Shown one piece after another: positions 6,704-14,042 of a DNA stretch of 14,154 nucleotides. The translations under genes and the position numbers were made by a program. Position 1 is the stretch's first letter. The number at the start of each line of letters is the position of its first letter. This stretch comes from an uncultured Bacillota bacterium (GTDB lineage: Bacteria; Bacillota; Dehalobacteriia; UBA4068), in contig CAKQQU010000039.1 of the NCBI GenBank assembly GCA_934271085.1, positions 1 to 14,154 of the forward strand, read 5' to 3'. Below the pieces are notes generated by a model. It was not told the DNA's origin and ran no database searches. It worked only from the letters and a program-made list of their open reading frames with translations.

Positions 6704-7387
6704 TTATTTGCCCAGAATATAATTGGTGAGATCTACAGGATCAACTATCTGTCCATCCTTGTAGACCCGCATATTACCGCTGGCGATCTCATCAATGAGT
6801 ATGACTTCTCCATTGCTGTAGCCAAATTCAAATTTGACATCCCACAGGTCAAGTCCGATTTTCTTTAAGTCATCAGCCACGATCCTGGTGATGGCAAGAG
6901 TCTGGGATTTCAGGCTTTCGAACTGAGCGTCATCCATAATGCCAAGTGCTATCAGACCTTCCTTGGTTACCAGAGGATCTCCTTTGGCATCGTCTTTGAA
7001 GGTGCACTCAACATAGCCGCCGGGCAATTCAGTGCCATCGGTGATATAATCGCTGTAACGACGGATAAAACTGCCGGTGGCTACCAGGCGGCATATGACC
7101 TCCAGGCCCTTGCCGAATACTTTGGCAGGAAGCACTTCCATGGTGGCCTGATCTAAATCAGCGCTTATATAGTGGGTTTTGATACCGGCAGCTTTAAGTA
7201 TTTCAAAGAAATGGATAGATGTTTCCAGGTTTGCCTTGCCAATACCTTCGATAGTTAAACCTACTGAATTTTCACCGGGGTCGAAAACGCCATCCTTACC
7301 GGTGCAGTCATCCTTGAATTTCAGCAGAATATTGCCGTTTTCAAGCTTATAAACATCCTTGGTTTTACCTTGATAAATTTTTTCCAT
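6704..7387 (-). CDS. purC: SAICAR synthetase (PurC)
   Basis: A 227-residue phosphoribosylaminoimidazole-succinocarboxamide synthase, the ATP-dependent step that joins CAIR and aspartate in purine synthesis. Motifs: YQGKTKDVY (5-13) in the nucleotide-binding lobe, GSFIRRY (105-111), DVKFEFG (183-189), and LIDEI followed by NMRVYKDG (205-212) near the C-terminus. Length is normal for the family. The start at 7387 is set by AAAGGAG (7402-7396), 8 bases upstream; a longer reading to 7447 would run through the promoter. It stands alone here, away from the rest of the purine genes, and its 5' leader is only about 25 bases, too short for a purine riboswitch. Confidence 0.95.
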   Translation of the reverse strand: MEKIYQGKTKDVYKLENGNILLKFKDDCTGKDGVFDPGENSVGLTIEGIGKANLETSIHFFEILKAAGIKTHYISADLDQATMEVLPAKVFGKGLEVICRLVATGSFIRRYSDYITDGTELPGGYVECTFKDDAKGDPLVTKEGLIALGIMDDAQFESLKSQTLAITRIVADDLKKIGLDLWDVKFEFGYSNGEVILIDEIASGNMRVYKDGQIVDPVDLTNYILGK

Positions 7388-7418
7388 CTTACCCACTCCT
7401 TTATAAAAAATATTTTTT

Positions 7419-7447
7419 ATTATACTGCTGTATCTGCATATATGCAA
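7419..7447 (-). promoter_or_regulatory. Promoter of purC
   Basis: Minus strand TTGCAT (7447-7442) and TATAAT (7424-7419) spaced 17 bases, 32 bases before the purC ATG. Confidence 0.75.
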
Positions 7448-7493
7448 TAAATTTTTTTATATTTAAACTATTTTCTTTAAATTTTTTATGGGG

Positions 7494-7499
7494 TATAAT
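7494..7499 (+). promoter_or_regulatory. Probable -10 box for the mscS unit
   Basis: TATAAT at 7494-7499 lies 66 bases before the channel gene. The -35 candidate TTTTCT (7471-7476, 17-base spacing) is weak, so this assignment is tentative. Confidence 0.5.
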
Positions 7500-7564
7500 A
7501 AAAAATAAATATAAGAACCATTCGTGCATTTTCAGGAAATTGACCAATGGATTATGGAGGATAA

Positions 7565-8368
7565 ATGGAAGATATAGGTAAATTTTTTTCAGATCTAAGC
7601 GTTACTGTCGGATTAAAGATCGTTTATGCCCTGCTGATACTTTTTATAGGCATTAAGCTAAGCAAAAAACTGGTAAAAATCCTAAGTAAAAGCCATGGTT
7701 TCCAAAAAATGGATCCCAGCCTTCAATCATTTATCAGGAGCTTTTCAACTATAGCCCTTTATGTGCTGGTCATCCTTACCGCTGCTTATGTTTTGGGCGT
7801 GCCCATGACCTCTTTTGTAACGATATTGGCGTCTGCTTCCGCTGCCATTGCCCTGGCTTTACAGGGCGCCCTGGGGAATATGGCCGGAGGAGCCATGATA
7901 CTGATCTTCAAGCCTTTTAAAATTGGTGATTTCATTGAAACAAGCGATTATTCGGGAACGGTAAAAGACGTTACTGTTTTTTATACCTACCTGGAAACTG
8001 TTGACGGAAAACAAATAACTCTGCCCAATGGTTCCCTGACAAATAATGTCATAGTCAATTACAATGCCAATGAGCTTCGTCGGGTGGATCTGGATTTTTC
8101 TGTCGCCTACGATGCCGATATGGAGCTGGTTAAAGGTCTAATTATCGATACCGCGTCAGCTCATCCCCTTACGCTGGAAGAGCCGAGCCCGCCATTTGCC
8201 AGGATGATAAGACAGGACGACAGCACCCTGGTTTTTCAATTAAGAGTATGGTGTCGGAATGAGGATTACTGGACAGTGCGCTTTGACCTTAACGAGCAGA
8301 TGAAAATGGTTTTTGATGAAAATAATATTGAGATACCCTTTCCTCAGATGGATATTCATATGCGATAA
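7565..8368 (+). CDS. Small mechanosensitive channel, MscS family
   Basis: A 267-residue compact MscS-type channel with three membrane segments (about 16-36, 57-78 and 84-107). The pore helix is the Ala/Gly-rich stretch SAAIALALQGALGNMAGG (92-109), followed by PFKIGDFIE (117-125) at the start of the beta domain and LPNGSLTN (153-160), all diagnostic of the family. Homologues open under membrane tension to release solutes on osmotic downshock. GGAGG ends only 4 bases before the ATG, a short but workable spacing. The aldo/keto reductase gene begins 15 bases after its stop, so the two probably share a message. Confidence 0.93.
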   Translation: MEDIGKFFSDLSVTVGLKIVYALLILFIGIKLSKKLVKILSKSHGFQKMDPSLQSFIRSFSTIALYVLVILTAAYVLGVPMTSFVTILASASAAIALALQGALGNMAGGAMILIFKPFKIGDFIETSDYSGTVKDVTVFYTYLETVDGKQITLPNGSLTNNVIVNYNANELRRVDLDFSVAYDADMELVKGLIIDTASAHPLTLEEPSPPFARMIRQDDSTLVFQLRVWCRNEDYWTVRFDLNEQMKMVFDENNIEIPFPQMDIHMR

Positions 8369-8383
8369 AGCAAGGAGAAAATT

Positions 8384-9508
8384 ATGGAATACCGCAGTTT
8401 TGGGAAATTGGATATTAAGGTTTCTCCCCTTGGCTTCGGCATGATGCGTTTGCCTGTGGACGCCAACAAAAATATTGATGAAAAGCAGACTGCCCGTATG
8501 GTGCATCAGGCTATTGAACAGGGATTGAACTATATTGATACTGCCTATGCATATAAAGGCAGCGAATTGGTGACCGGCAAAGTTCTTAAAGGCGGTTATC
8601 GCGAAAAGGTTTATCTAGCCACCAAATCTCCGGTGTGGCTGGCAGAAAAATCGGAGGATTTTCAACGTTTTTTGGATGAATCCCTTAAAGCTCTGGATAC
8701 AGATTATATTGATTTTTATATGCTACATTCCCTGGATTCCAATTTATGGAAAAACAAAGTGGAAAAATATGACCTGGTAAACAAAATAATCAAGGCCAGG
8801 GAATCCGGTAAAATAAGATATATAGGGTTTTCTTTTCACGATAACCTGGATCTGTTCAGGGAAATAACAGATATTACCCCGGAATGGGATTTCACCCAGA
8901 TACAGCTTAATTATTTGGATACCAGATTTCAGGCCGGTCTTGAAGGACTGGAATATGCGGCGGGTAAAGGATTGGGCGTAATAATCATGGAGCCTTTGCG
9001 CGGAGGATATCTGGCGGATGTGCCTGATAATGTCCAAGGGGTATTTGCCAACAGCGGCCGTACAGCTGTAGAATGGGCTTTGGATTATTTGTGGAATATG
9101 CCCCAGGTCTCCGTGGTGCTTTCCGGCATGAGCAATATGCAGCAGACTGAGGATAATTTGGCATATATGCAAAGGGCAAAGGTGGGCATGCTTACAAAGA
9201 AAGATCTGGATATAATAAAATCTGCGCAAAAGGCCTTTGCCGATTATGAAACCATCCCCTGCACCGGCTGCGGCTACTGCAGTTCCTGCCCCCAGCATAT
9301 AGCTGTGCCCCACTGTTTTTCAGCCTATAATAACTGGGCCGTAAGCCGGGATCTGCTGCAGGAAAAGGCTTTTTATTACCGCTGGGACAATACTATCGGT
9401 CAGCTTGCTGATAAATGTATTGGCTGCAAAAAATGTGAAAGCCATTGTCCGCAGCATCTTCCTATAAGCAAGCTGCTTAAAAAGGTTGATGAGCTTTTTC
9501 GTCAATAA
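8384..9508 (+). CDS. Aldo/keto reductase with C-terminal 4Fe-4S dicluster domain
   Basis: A 374-residue two-part protein. Residues 1 to about 280 form an aldo/keto reductase barrel with the catalytic tetrad visible as D52 and Y57 (IDTAYAYKG), K81 (ATKSP) and H115 (MLHS); SGMSN (248-252) is the usual late cofactor-loop motif. Residues 290-360 add a ferredoxin-like domain with C293, C296, C299 and C302 followed by Pro, and C345, C348, C351 and C355 followed by Pro, enough for two 4Fe-4S clusters. Such fusions are common in anaerobes; the physiological substrate and electron partner are unknown. AAGGAG lies just upstream of the ATG. It is the second gene after the MscS channel and ends in a strong terminator. 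Confidence 0.92.
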   Translation: MEYRSFGKLDIKVSPLGFGMMRLPVDANKNIDEKQTARMVHQAIEQGLNYIDTAYAYKGSELVTGKVLKGGYREKVYLATKSPVWLAEKSEDFQRFLDESLKALDTDYIDFYMLHSLDSNLWKNKVEKYDLVNKIIKARESGKIRYIGFSFHDNLDLFREITDITPEWDFTQIQLNYLDTRFQAGLEGLEYAAGKGLGVIIMEPLRGGYLADVPDNVQGVFANSGRTAVEWALDYLWNMPQVSVVLSGMSNMQQTEDNLAYMQRAKVGMLTKKDLDIIKSAQKAFADYETIPCTGCGYCSSCPQHIAVPHCFSAYNNWAVSRDLLQEKAFYYRWDNTIGQLADKCIGCKKCESHCPQHLPISKLLKKVDELFRQ

Positions 9509-9530
9509 TCGTCAATAGTTTCGCTAAATA

Positions 9531-9586
9531 AAAAACAAGGCAAGGCGCCGTCGCGTATTAATCGGCAAGGCCCTGCCTTGTTTTTT
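9531..9586. terminator. Bidirectional terminator between convergent genes
   Basis: AAAAACAAGGCA (9531-9542) pairs perfectly with TGCCTTGTTTTT (9574-9585); an inner GCCG/CGGC arm (9547-9550, 9563-9566) extends it. A-run on the left and T-run on the right let it end both the aldo/keto reductase unit (+) and the thioredoxin-like gene (-). Confidence 0.85.
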
Positions 9587-9625
9587 AATTTTTGGGTTTA
9601 GAGTCAGCCTGAATTATGGCCGAAA

Positions 9626-9973
9626 TTACTGCTCTTCCTGTTCTTCTTCAGGAGCATTTTCGCTTTCAAGGCCCAGCTCTTCTATGATATCTTTGGGCAT
9701 AAGCACCCCAATAGCTCTTGCGCAAATATCACCGCAATCCAACAGCAATACCGTAGGCGTGGTATCAATACCGTACATGGTACTTATCGCAGGTTCCTTA
9801 TCAACATTGATCTTGCAGAACTTGTATTTGCCGCAATACTTTTCCTCTACCTCGTCGATATAGGGGGTCATCATTCTGCTGAATTCGCAGGAAGTCCCCC
9901 AGAAATAGACGATAGTTTTAATATCTTCCTGAAATATTTCCTGTTTGAAATTATCTTTGTTAAGAATTATCAT
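9626..9973 (-). CDS. Thioredoxin-fold protein with monothiol CXXS site
   Basis: A 115-residue thioredoxin-like protein. The fold is recognisable from VYFWGTSCEFSRMMTPYIDEV (read as two parts: strand 21-28, helix from 29), KINVDKEP (54-61) and the cis-proline loop TTPTV (71-75). Where thioredoxins have WCGPC, this has S-C-E-F-S: the nucleophilic Cys29 is kept and the resolving Cys is Ser32, so the normal dithiol reductase cycle cannot run. Other cysteines at 47, 53, 80 and 84 might substitute. The last 12 or so residues are an acidic tail. GGGAGG (9985-9980) lies 6 bases before the ATG. It is a single-gene unit with its own promoter. Roles such as disulfide isomerase, monothiol carrier or chaperone are possible but not shown. 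Confidence 0.85.
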   Translation of the reverse strand: MIILNKDNFKQEIFQEDIKTIVYFWGTSCEFSRMMTPYIDEVEEKYCGKYKFCKINVDKEPAISTMYGIDTTPTVLLLDCGDICARAIGVLMPKDIIEELGLESENAPEEEQEEQ

Positions 9974-10032
9974 AGTATTCCTCCCGGGTTTAAAACTTGC
10001 GTTTGTTGGTATTATGCATTTTGCCTGATACT

Positions 10033-10060
10033 ATTATATCACTTCAGTTTTTATTTGCAA
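10033..10060 (-). promoter_or_regulatory. Promoter of the thioredoxin-like gene
   Basis: Minus strand TTGCAA (10060-10055) and TATAAT (10038-10033), spacing 16, with TGA directly before the -10 (extended -10). The leader would be about 50 bases. Confidence 0.75.
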
Positions 10061-10120
10061 ACCGCAGCATTTCCCCGGTAAAGGATATGGGAATCAATAT
10101 ATCTGTTCCATATTACAGTG

Positions 10121-10159
10121 GCTGTTTGAACAAAATTCAGGTTCAACAGCTATCTTTTT
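10121..10159 (+). terminator. Orphan plus-strand terminator-like hairpin
   Basis: GCTGTTTGAAC (10121-10131) pairs with GTTCAACAGC (10141-10150) with one bulged T, followed by TATCTTTTT. It faces right, but no plus-strand gene precedes it within 600 bases apart from the aldo/keto reductase, which has its own terminator. It could end a small RNA or a lost gene. Confidence 0.4.
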
Positions 10160-10214
10160 CAGCGGAAAATAGAACCTTTTTCTATGGCCCTTGGCTCAGT
10201 GAATGGTTATAATG

Positions 10215-10245
10215 AAATCCCGAACTATTTTATCGTTCGGGATTT
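10215..10245 (-). terminator. Probable terminator of the amino acid ABC transporter operon
   Basis: AAATCCCGAAC (10215-10225) and GTTCGGGATTT (10235-10245) form a perfect 11-bp stem with a 9-base loop, 60 bases beyond the ATPase stop codon. T-runs are short on both sides, so efficiency is uncertain. Confidence 0.65.
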
Positions 10246-10305
10246 TCTGTAACAAACATTTGAAAGCGTCTTTTATAATCAAATAATATCAGGCATGATG
10301 CCTGG

Positions 10306-11037
10306 CTACTTCTTTTCGTTGACCCTGAACAGAAAATCTTTGGTTCTCTGTTCCTGGGGATGGTTGAATACCTCGTCAGGACTTCCCTGCTCTAAAATAA
10401 TTCCGCCATCCATAAAGAACACTCTCTGGGCAACATCACGGGCAAATGCCATTTCATGAGATACCAGCACCATTGTCATGCCGTCAGCGGCCAAGTCTGC
10501 CATGACTTTCAGTACTTCACCCACCATTTCCGGATCAAGCGCGGAAGTTGGCTCGTCAAAAAGCATAATTTTAGGATTCATAGCCAATGCTCTGGCAATA
10601 GCCACACGCTGCTTTTGCCCGCCGGAAAGACGTCCCGGAAACTCGTTTGCTTTATCAGTAAGCCCGACTTTTTCCAGCAGTTGCATGGCCAGATCATTGG
10701 CTTCAGCCTTTTGCATTTTTTTTATCTTTATGGGGGCCAGTGTAATATTATCTATTACGCTGTAATGGGGAAAGAGATTAAAATGCTGGAACACCATGCC
10801 CATTTGCTGGCGCAGCAGGTTGATATCATGTTTTGCATCGGTAATTTCTTCACCGTCAATAAAAATATGTCCCGAGGTTGGCTGCTCCAGCAGATTCAGG
10901 CAGCGCAGAAAGGTACTCTTGCCGCCGCCTGAGGGTCCAATTATAACTACCTGCTCGCCGGGTTTGATGTGTTCGTTTATCCCGTTTAAAACAGAAAGTT
11001 CGCCAAATTTTTTATAAAGATCCTTAACGATTATCAC
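10306..11037 (-). CDS. glnQ: Polar amino acid ABC transporter ATPase (GlnQ type)
   Basis: A 243-residue ABC ATPase of the polar amino acid uptake family. Walker A GPSGGGKST (34-42), Q-loop near VFQHFNLFP (82-90), signature LSGGQKQR (137-144), Walker B IMLFDEPTSALD (157-168) and the switch His194 are all intact. The start is placed at the GTG at 11037: it gives the usual family N-terminus MIIVKDLYKKFG and has AAAGGAG (11055-11049) 11 bases upstream. A longer ATG reading to 11067 would add ten residues and increase the overlap with the permease gene to 44 bases. With GTG, the overlap is 14 bases, implying coupled translation. The symbol reflects family membership; glutamine specificity is not shown. 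Confidence 0.9.
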   Translation of the reverse strand: MIIVKDLYKKFGELSVLNGINEHIKPGEQVVIIGPSGGGKSTFLRCLNLLEQPTSGHIFIDGEEITDAKHDINLLRQQMGMVFQHFNLFPHYSVIDNITLAPIKIKKMQKAEANDLAMQLLEKVGLTDKANEFPGRLSGGQKQRVAIARALAMNPKIMLFDEPTSALDPEMVGEVLKVMADLAADGMTMVLVSHEMAFARDVAQRVFFMDGGIILEQGSPDEVFNHPQEQRTKDFLFRVNEKK

Positions 11038-11779
11038 TTGTGCGCAATCTCCTTTCCAATTTGCCAAACAGCCAGCTTAAAACCATAACCAGTGCCAGAT
11101 ATATGAGAGCGGCTCCGATCAATGGCAAAAATGCCTGGAAAGTGCGGCCAACGATAATATAAGCGCCTTTGGTAAGATCTGTGGAAGCGATGTAACCAAC
11201 AACGGCGGTTTCTTTCAGTAAGGCAATAAATTCATTGCATAATGCGGGCAGGACGTTTTTAAAGGCCTGGGGCAAAATAATATACCGCATAGTAGCTATG
11301 TAACCGAATCCCAGAGAACGGCCGGCTTCCATCTGGCCGCTGTCCACTGACATGATACCCGCCCGGATTATCTCGGCTACATAAGCGCTGCTGTTGATAC
11401 CAAATGCGATGATACCCACAATATCACCATTCTTTACCGAGATCAGAATAACAAAATACCAGATCATCAGCTGGACTACAACAGGAATGCCCCTGATTAC
11501 AGTAATATATATTTTGCTTATAAAGTTTAAAACCTGCAGAATGATACGGGGTAATCCCGGGCGCATTGTTTTGATAGTCTTATCGTGACTTACGCGGATA
11601 AGTGCGAGAATTACACCAAGAATAATGCCTATAATAACTGCGCAAACAGTAATTTTCAGGGTAACTCCCAAGCCGGAAAGCATATAGTCGACAAAGCGGT
11701 CGTCTTCAACAAAACACAGATCGAACTTTGCCTTAAATGATTCATAAAAAGCGCCAAGCGTGTTAAAAAGATTATCCAA
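11024..11779 (-). CDS. glnP: Polar amino acid ABC transporter permease (GlnP type)
   Basis: A 251-residue inner-membrane permease of the His/Glu/Gln/Arg family. The N-terminal region, FVDYMLSGLGVTLKITV, is the standard family entry into the first membrane segment, VIRGIPVVVQLM (93-104) follows, and the ATPase-contacting EAA loop is visible as GQMEAGRSLGFGYIATMRYI (148-167) followed by LPQA. About five membrane segments. The start is TTG at 11779, supported by GAGGTGA 4-5 bases upstream and the lack of a better in-frame ATG. It presumably works as a dimer with the downstream ATPase and the upstream binding lipoprotein. Confidence 0.9.
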   Translation of the reverse strand: MDNLFNTLGAFYESFKAKFDLCFVEDDRFVDYMLSGLGVTLKITVCAVIIGIILGVILALIRVSHDKTIKTMRPGLPRIILQVLNFISKIYITVIRGIPVVVQLMIWYFVILISVKNGDIVGIIAFGINSSAYVAEIIRAGIMSVDSGQMEAGRSLGFGYIATMRYIILPQAFKNVLPALCNEFIALLKETAVVGYIASTDLTKGAYIIVGRTFQAFLPLIGAALIYLALVMVLSWLFGKLERRLRTSDNR

Positions 11780-11815
11780 AATGTCACCTCATAAAAGATG
11801 CATATAATAAGGCAA

Positions 11816-11855
11816 GGCAGGAGCGGCATTACTGCTGCCCCTGCCCCCTTTTTTT
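11816..11855. terminator. Intercistronic hairpin between binding protein and permease genes
   Basis: On the plus strand GGCAGGAGCGGCA (11816-11828) pairs with TGCTGCCCCTGCC (11833-11845), 12 of 13 positions with one G.U, around a TTAC loop, followed by CCC and seven T. On the transcribed (minus) strand the same stem is preceded by A-rich sequence and lacks a good U-run. There it more likely blocks 3' decay, raising binding-protein message over permease message. It would also terminate any antisense transcript. Confidence 0.6.
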
Positions 11856-11866
11856 GCAATAATGGG

Positions 11867-12667
11867 TTATTCAGCGGAAGGGATATATTTATTGATAATA
11901 TTAGCGATAGTACCGTCCTCAGTCAGCTCTGCCAGGGCATTGTTAACTTTTTCCAGAAGTTCAGGATTGTCTTTGGAAATAGCGATTGCATAATCTTCGA
12001 CTGCATATTCAGTATCCAGTATTTTCAGGCCCTCATTGGCTGCAACATAGGATTTGGCGGGTTCCCTGTCTATGATGACGCAATCAGCCCTGCCGGTGGT
12101 AAGAGCCAAAACAGCATCAGCGCCCTTGTTATAGCGGGCAATGGCATCTTCGCCGAAATCATCGGTGGCATATATATCACCGGTGGTATCCTGCTGTACA
12201 GCTATGGTATAATCAGCGCCTTCCGCAGACAGATCATCAACACTGGTAATGGGGGAATCTTCGGTAACAATGATAACCTGGATTCCTGTTGTATAGCTGG
12301 AGCTGAAATCAACGCTTTCCAGACGATCTTCGGTAACAGTCATGCCGGCTACGCCCATGTCGATCTTGCCGGTCTGCACAGCAGCAATGATGGAGCCGAA
12401 TTCCATATCCATGATCTCCAGGGTCATGCCCAGTTTATCTGCGACAGCTGCTGCGATCTCAGCATCGATACCAACGATCTGGCCGTTCTCATAGTATTCA
12501 TAGGGCGGGAATGTGGCGTTAGTACCCATTACCAAGGTGGAGTCATCATTATTGACAGTTTCACCGTTATCGCCGTTGTCCCCCGGATCAGTCGTATTGT
12601 TATCACCGCAGGCAGCAAAAGCAAATAACATACAGATTGCAAGCAAAACAACTAAAAACTTTTTCAT
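11867..12667 (-). CDS. Amino acid ABC transporter substrate-binding lipoprotein
   Basis: A 266-residue family-3 solute-binding protein. Residues 1-20 are a lipoprotein signal peptide (MKKF, hydrophobic core, lipobox FAAC with C20), followed by a Gly/Asn/Asp-rich linker to about residue 42. The ligand fold starts at TLVMGTNATFPPYEYYENG; VGIDAEI (64-70), MDMEFGSIIAAVQTGKID (87-104) and VAGMTVTEDR (106-115) line the binding cleft, the Arg of TEDR being the usual alpha-carboxylate ligand. The substrate (Arg, Gln, cystine or another) cannot be settled. A strong AAGGAGG precedes the ATG. First gene of the operon, divergent from cysK across 213 bases. Confidence 0.92.
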   Translation of the reverse strand: MKKFLVVLLAICMLFAFAACGDNNTTDPGDNGDNGETVNNDDSTLVMGTNATFPPYEYYENGQIVGIDAEIAAAVADKLGMTLEIMDMEFGSIIAAVQTGKIDMGVAGMTVTEDRLESVDFSSSYTTGIQVIIVTEDSPITSVDDLSAEGADYTIAVQQDTTGDIYATDDFGEDAIARYNKGADAVLALTTGRADCVIIDREPAKSYVAANEGLKILDTEYAVEDYAIAISKDNPELLEKVNNALAELTEDGTIANIINKYIPSAE

Positions 12668-12715
12668 TATACAACATCCTCCTTAATTTGAAAGCCTTTA
12701 AATTCGACGTTTTGA

Positions 12716-12744
12716 ATAATATCACAAGAAAAATGTAAATGCAA
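12716..12744 (-). promoter_or_regulatory. Promoter of the amino acid ABC transporter operon
   Basis: Minus strand TTGCAT (12744-12739) and TATTAT (12721-12716) with a 17-base spacer and TGA before the -10 (extended -10). Transcription starts near 12709, about 40 bases before the lipoprotein gene. Confidence 0.75.
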
Positions 12745-12804
12745 TACTTTTTTCAAAAAAATGTATGATTATGCATAAAAAAATGAATAATTAATTTTTT
12801 TATC

Positions 12805-12833
12805 TTGCATAAAGATTTTTGGCGGACTATAAT
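12805..12833 (+). promoter_or_regulatory. Promoter of cysK
   Basis: TTGCAT (12805-12810) and TATAAT (12828-12833), spacing 17. The leader is about 40 bases, with no room for a riboswitch or T-box. About 60 bases of very A/T-rich DNA lie between the two divergent -35 boxes. Confidence 0.8.
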
Positions 12834-12880
12834 TCTAGGTAAAGTTAATTATATTATCCCAAATATTATAGGAGGCGGCT

Positions 12881-13813
12881 ATGAAATCTTATAATTTATT
12901 GGATCAGATCGGAAATACTCCCCTGATTTTCCCAGAGAAATTCTTGAGCAGCTTTTCCTTAAACGGGAATCTGTATGTTAAATGCGAAGGTTTCAATCCT
13001 GCAGGCAGCATTAAGGACCGGGCCGCATTGTCCATGATAGAAGACGGCGAGCGCAAAGGAAATATTAAGGCCGGTACGGTTATTATCGAAGCAACCAGCG
13101 GCAATACCGGTATAGGACTGGCCCTTGTATGCGCGCAAAAAGGCTACAGACTTATACTGACCATGCCGGAAAGCATGAGCATCGAGCGCCGTTCCTTATT
13201 GCGGGCTATGGGTGCAGAGCTGGTGCTTACCCCTGCTTCCCAGGGTATGCAGGGTGCTGTGGATAAAGCAAAGGAGCTGGCTTTAGCATACCCTTCTGCT
13301 TTCATTGCCCAGCAGTTTGCCAACCCGGCAAACCCTGATGTTCATTACCGTACGACAGCTCCTGAGATATATGCGGCTTTGGATGGAAAAATAGATGTAT
13401 TCATCGCAACCTTTGGTTCAGGGGGCACCATCAGCGGCTGCGGCAGATTTTTTGCGGAGAAAAGCCCTGATATACAGATAATTGGCGTGGAACCTGCGGA
13501 AAGTCCCCTGCTTAGCAAGGGATATGCCGGTCCCCATCTTATTCAGGGCATTGGCGCAAACTTTGTGCCGGATAATCTTGACCGCAGCGTCATTAATCAG
13601 ATAATAACGGTTCCCGGAGTGGATGCCGTTAAAACAGCTCAGATGTTCGGACAAAAAGAAGGGCTATTGGTTGGCATAAGCTCCGGTGCTGCCCTGGCTG
13701 CCGCGGTTAATGTTATGAAGGACCCGGCTATGAAAGATAAGAATATTGTCGCTGTATTGCCCGACCGTGGCGAGCGTTATATGTCCACATCGTTATTTGA
13801 TTTTGGCGAATAG
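12881..13813 (+). CDS. cysK: Cysteine synthase (O-acetylserine sulfhydrylase)
   Basis: A 310-residue fold-type II PLP enzyme that makes cysteine from O-acetylserine and sulfide. K45 in NPAGSIKDR is the Schiff-base lysine; TSGNTG (72-77) is the substrate carboxylate loop; GSGGTISG (179-186) holds the PLP phosphate; SSGAA (267-271) contacts the pyridine ring; PDRGERYMSTSLF (294-306) is the typical C-terminal segment of CysK/CysM. Length is normal. GGAGG (12871-12875) is 5 bases before the ATG. The A/B split (CysK versus CysM or a cystathionine beta-synthase-like member) is not certain from sequence alone. No clear terminator precedes the tRNA gene, so read-through into it is possible. Confidence 0.93.
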   Translation: MKSYNLLDQIGNTPLIFPEKFLSSFSLNGNLYVKCEGFNPAGSIKDRAALSMIEDGERKGNIKAGTVIIEATSGNTGIGLALVCAQKGYRLILTMPESMSIERRSLLRAMGAELVLTPASQGMQGAVDKAKELALAYPSAFIAQQFANPANPDVHYRTTAPEIYAALDGKIDVFIATFGSGGTISGCGRFFAEKSPDIQIIGVEPAESPLLSKGYAGPHLIQGIGANFVPDNLDRSVINQIITVPGVDAVKTAQMFGQKEGLLVGISSGAALAAAVNVMKDPAMKDKNIVAVLPDRGERYMSTSLFDFGE

Positions 13814-13816
13814 CTC

Positions 13817-13845
13817 TTGACTTTAATATATAAATATTATATTAT
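13817..13845 (+). promoter_or_regulatory. Promoter of the tRNA-Val gene
   Basis: TTGACT (13817-13822) and TATTAT (13840-13845) with a 17-base spacer, putting the start about 6 bases before the mature tRNA 5' end. Confidence 0.7.
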
Positions 13846-13858
13846 AAATGCTGGTGTC

Positions 13859-13933
13859 GGGCGTATAGCTCAGTGGGAGAGCGCTTGACTCACATTCAAG
13901 AGGCCACTGGTTCGAAACCAGTTACGCCCACCA
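13859..13933 (+). tRNA. tRNA-Val (anticodon CAC)
   Basis: A full cloverleaf: acceptor GGGCGTA (13859-13865) with TACGCCC (13923-13929), D-arm GCTC/GAGC, anticodon stem CTTGA/TCAAG with loop CTCACAT and anticodon CAC, and T-arm ACTGG/CCAGT with loop TTCGAAA. Discriminator A and the 3' CCA (13931-13933) are encoded. CAC reads GUG valine codons. Confidence 0.95.
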
Positions 13934-13936
13934 GAT

Positions 13937-13983
13937 AAAACGCCTGCTAAATGCCTTGATTGATGGCTTTGGTGGGCGTTTTT
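13937..13983 (+). terminator. Terminator of the tRNA-Val transcript
   Basis: AAAACGCC (13937-13944) pairs with GGCGTTTT (13975-13982), ending in five T; an inner GCC/GGC arm sits in the loop region. It starts 4 bases after the tRNA CCA. Confidence 0.7.
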
Positions 13984-14014
13984 ACTTAAAAAAAATATAG
14001 AAAAAAGGGTGCAA

Positions 14015-14042
14015 TTTGGTACAGTTTGGTAGATATTTGGTA
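14015..14042 (+). repeat. Three helically phased TTTGGTA repeats
   Basis: TTTGGTA occurs at 14015-14021, 14025-14031 and 14036-14042, spaced 10 and 11 bases, one helical turn each. They lie 80-110 bases beyond the tRNA gene, a place where integrase arm-type sites of integrated elements are often found. No integrase gene is visible in the window. Confidence 0.6.

Larger units (their letters stand above)
9974..10305. other. Gene-poor intergenic stretch with several hairpins
   Basis: These 332 bases hold the thioredoxin-like gene's promoter and ribosome site at the left and the glnHPQ terminator at the right. Between them I see no convincing gene, but several inverted repeats: 10085-10113 (ATATGGGAA / TTCCATAT, one bulge), 10121-10150 (listed separately) and 10169-10185 (ATAGAA / TTCTAT). 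A short plus-strand ORF here has no ribosome site and is not called. Confidence 0.6.

Noticed and set aside
9997..10212. Plus-strand 71-codon ORF in the intergenic region
   Set aside because: No Shine-Dalgarno, overlaps the minus-strand promoter and runs through several hairpins; composition not protein-like.
11798..12628. Plus-strand ORF of 276 codons opposite the binding lipoprotein gene
   Set aside because: Mirror of a real lipoprotein gene and starts within the intercistronic hairpin region.
12739..12804. ArgR-like operator between the importer and cysK
   Set aside because: ATGCAT and TGAATAATTAA stretches hint at ARG-box halves, but no good palindrome was found and the region is simply A/T rich.
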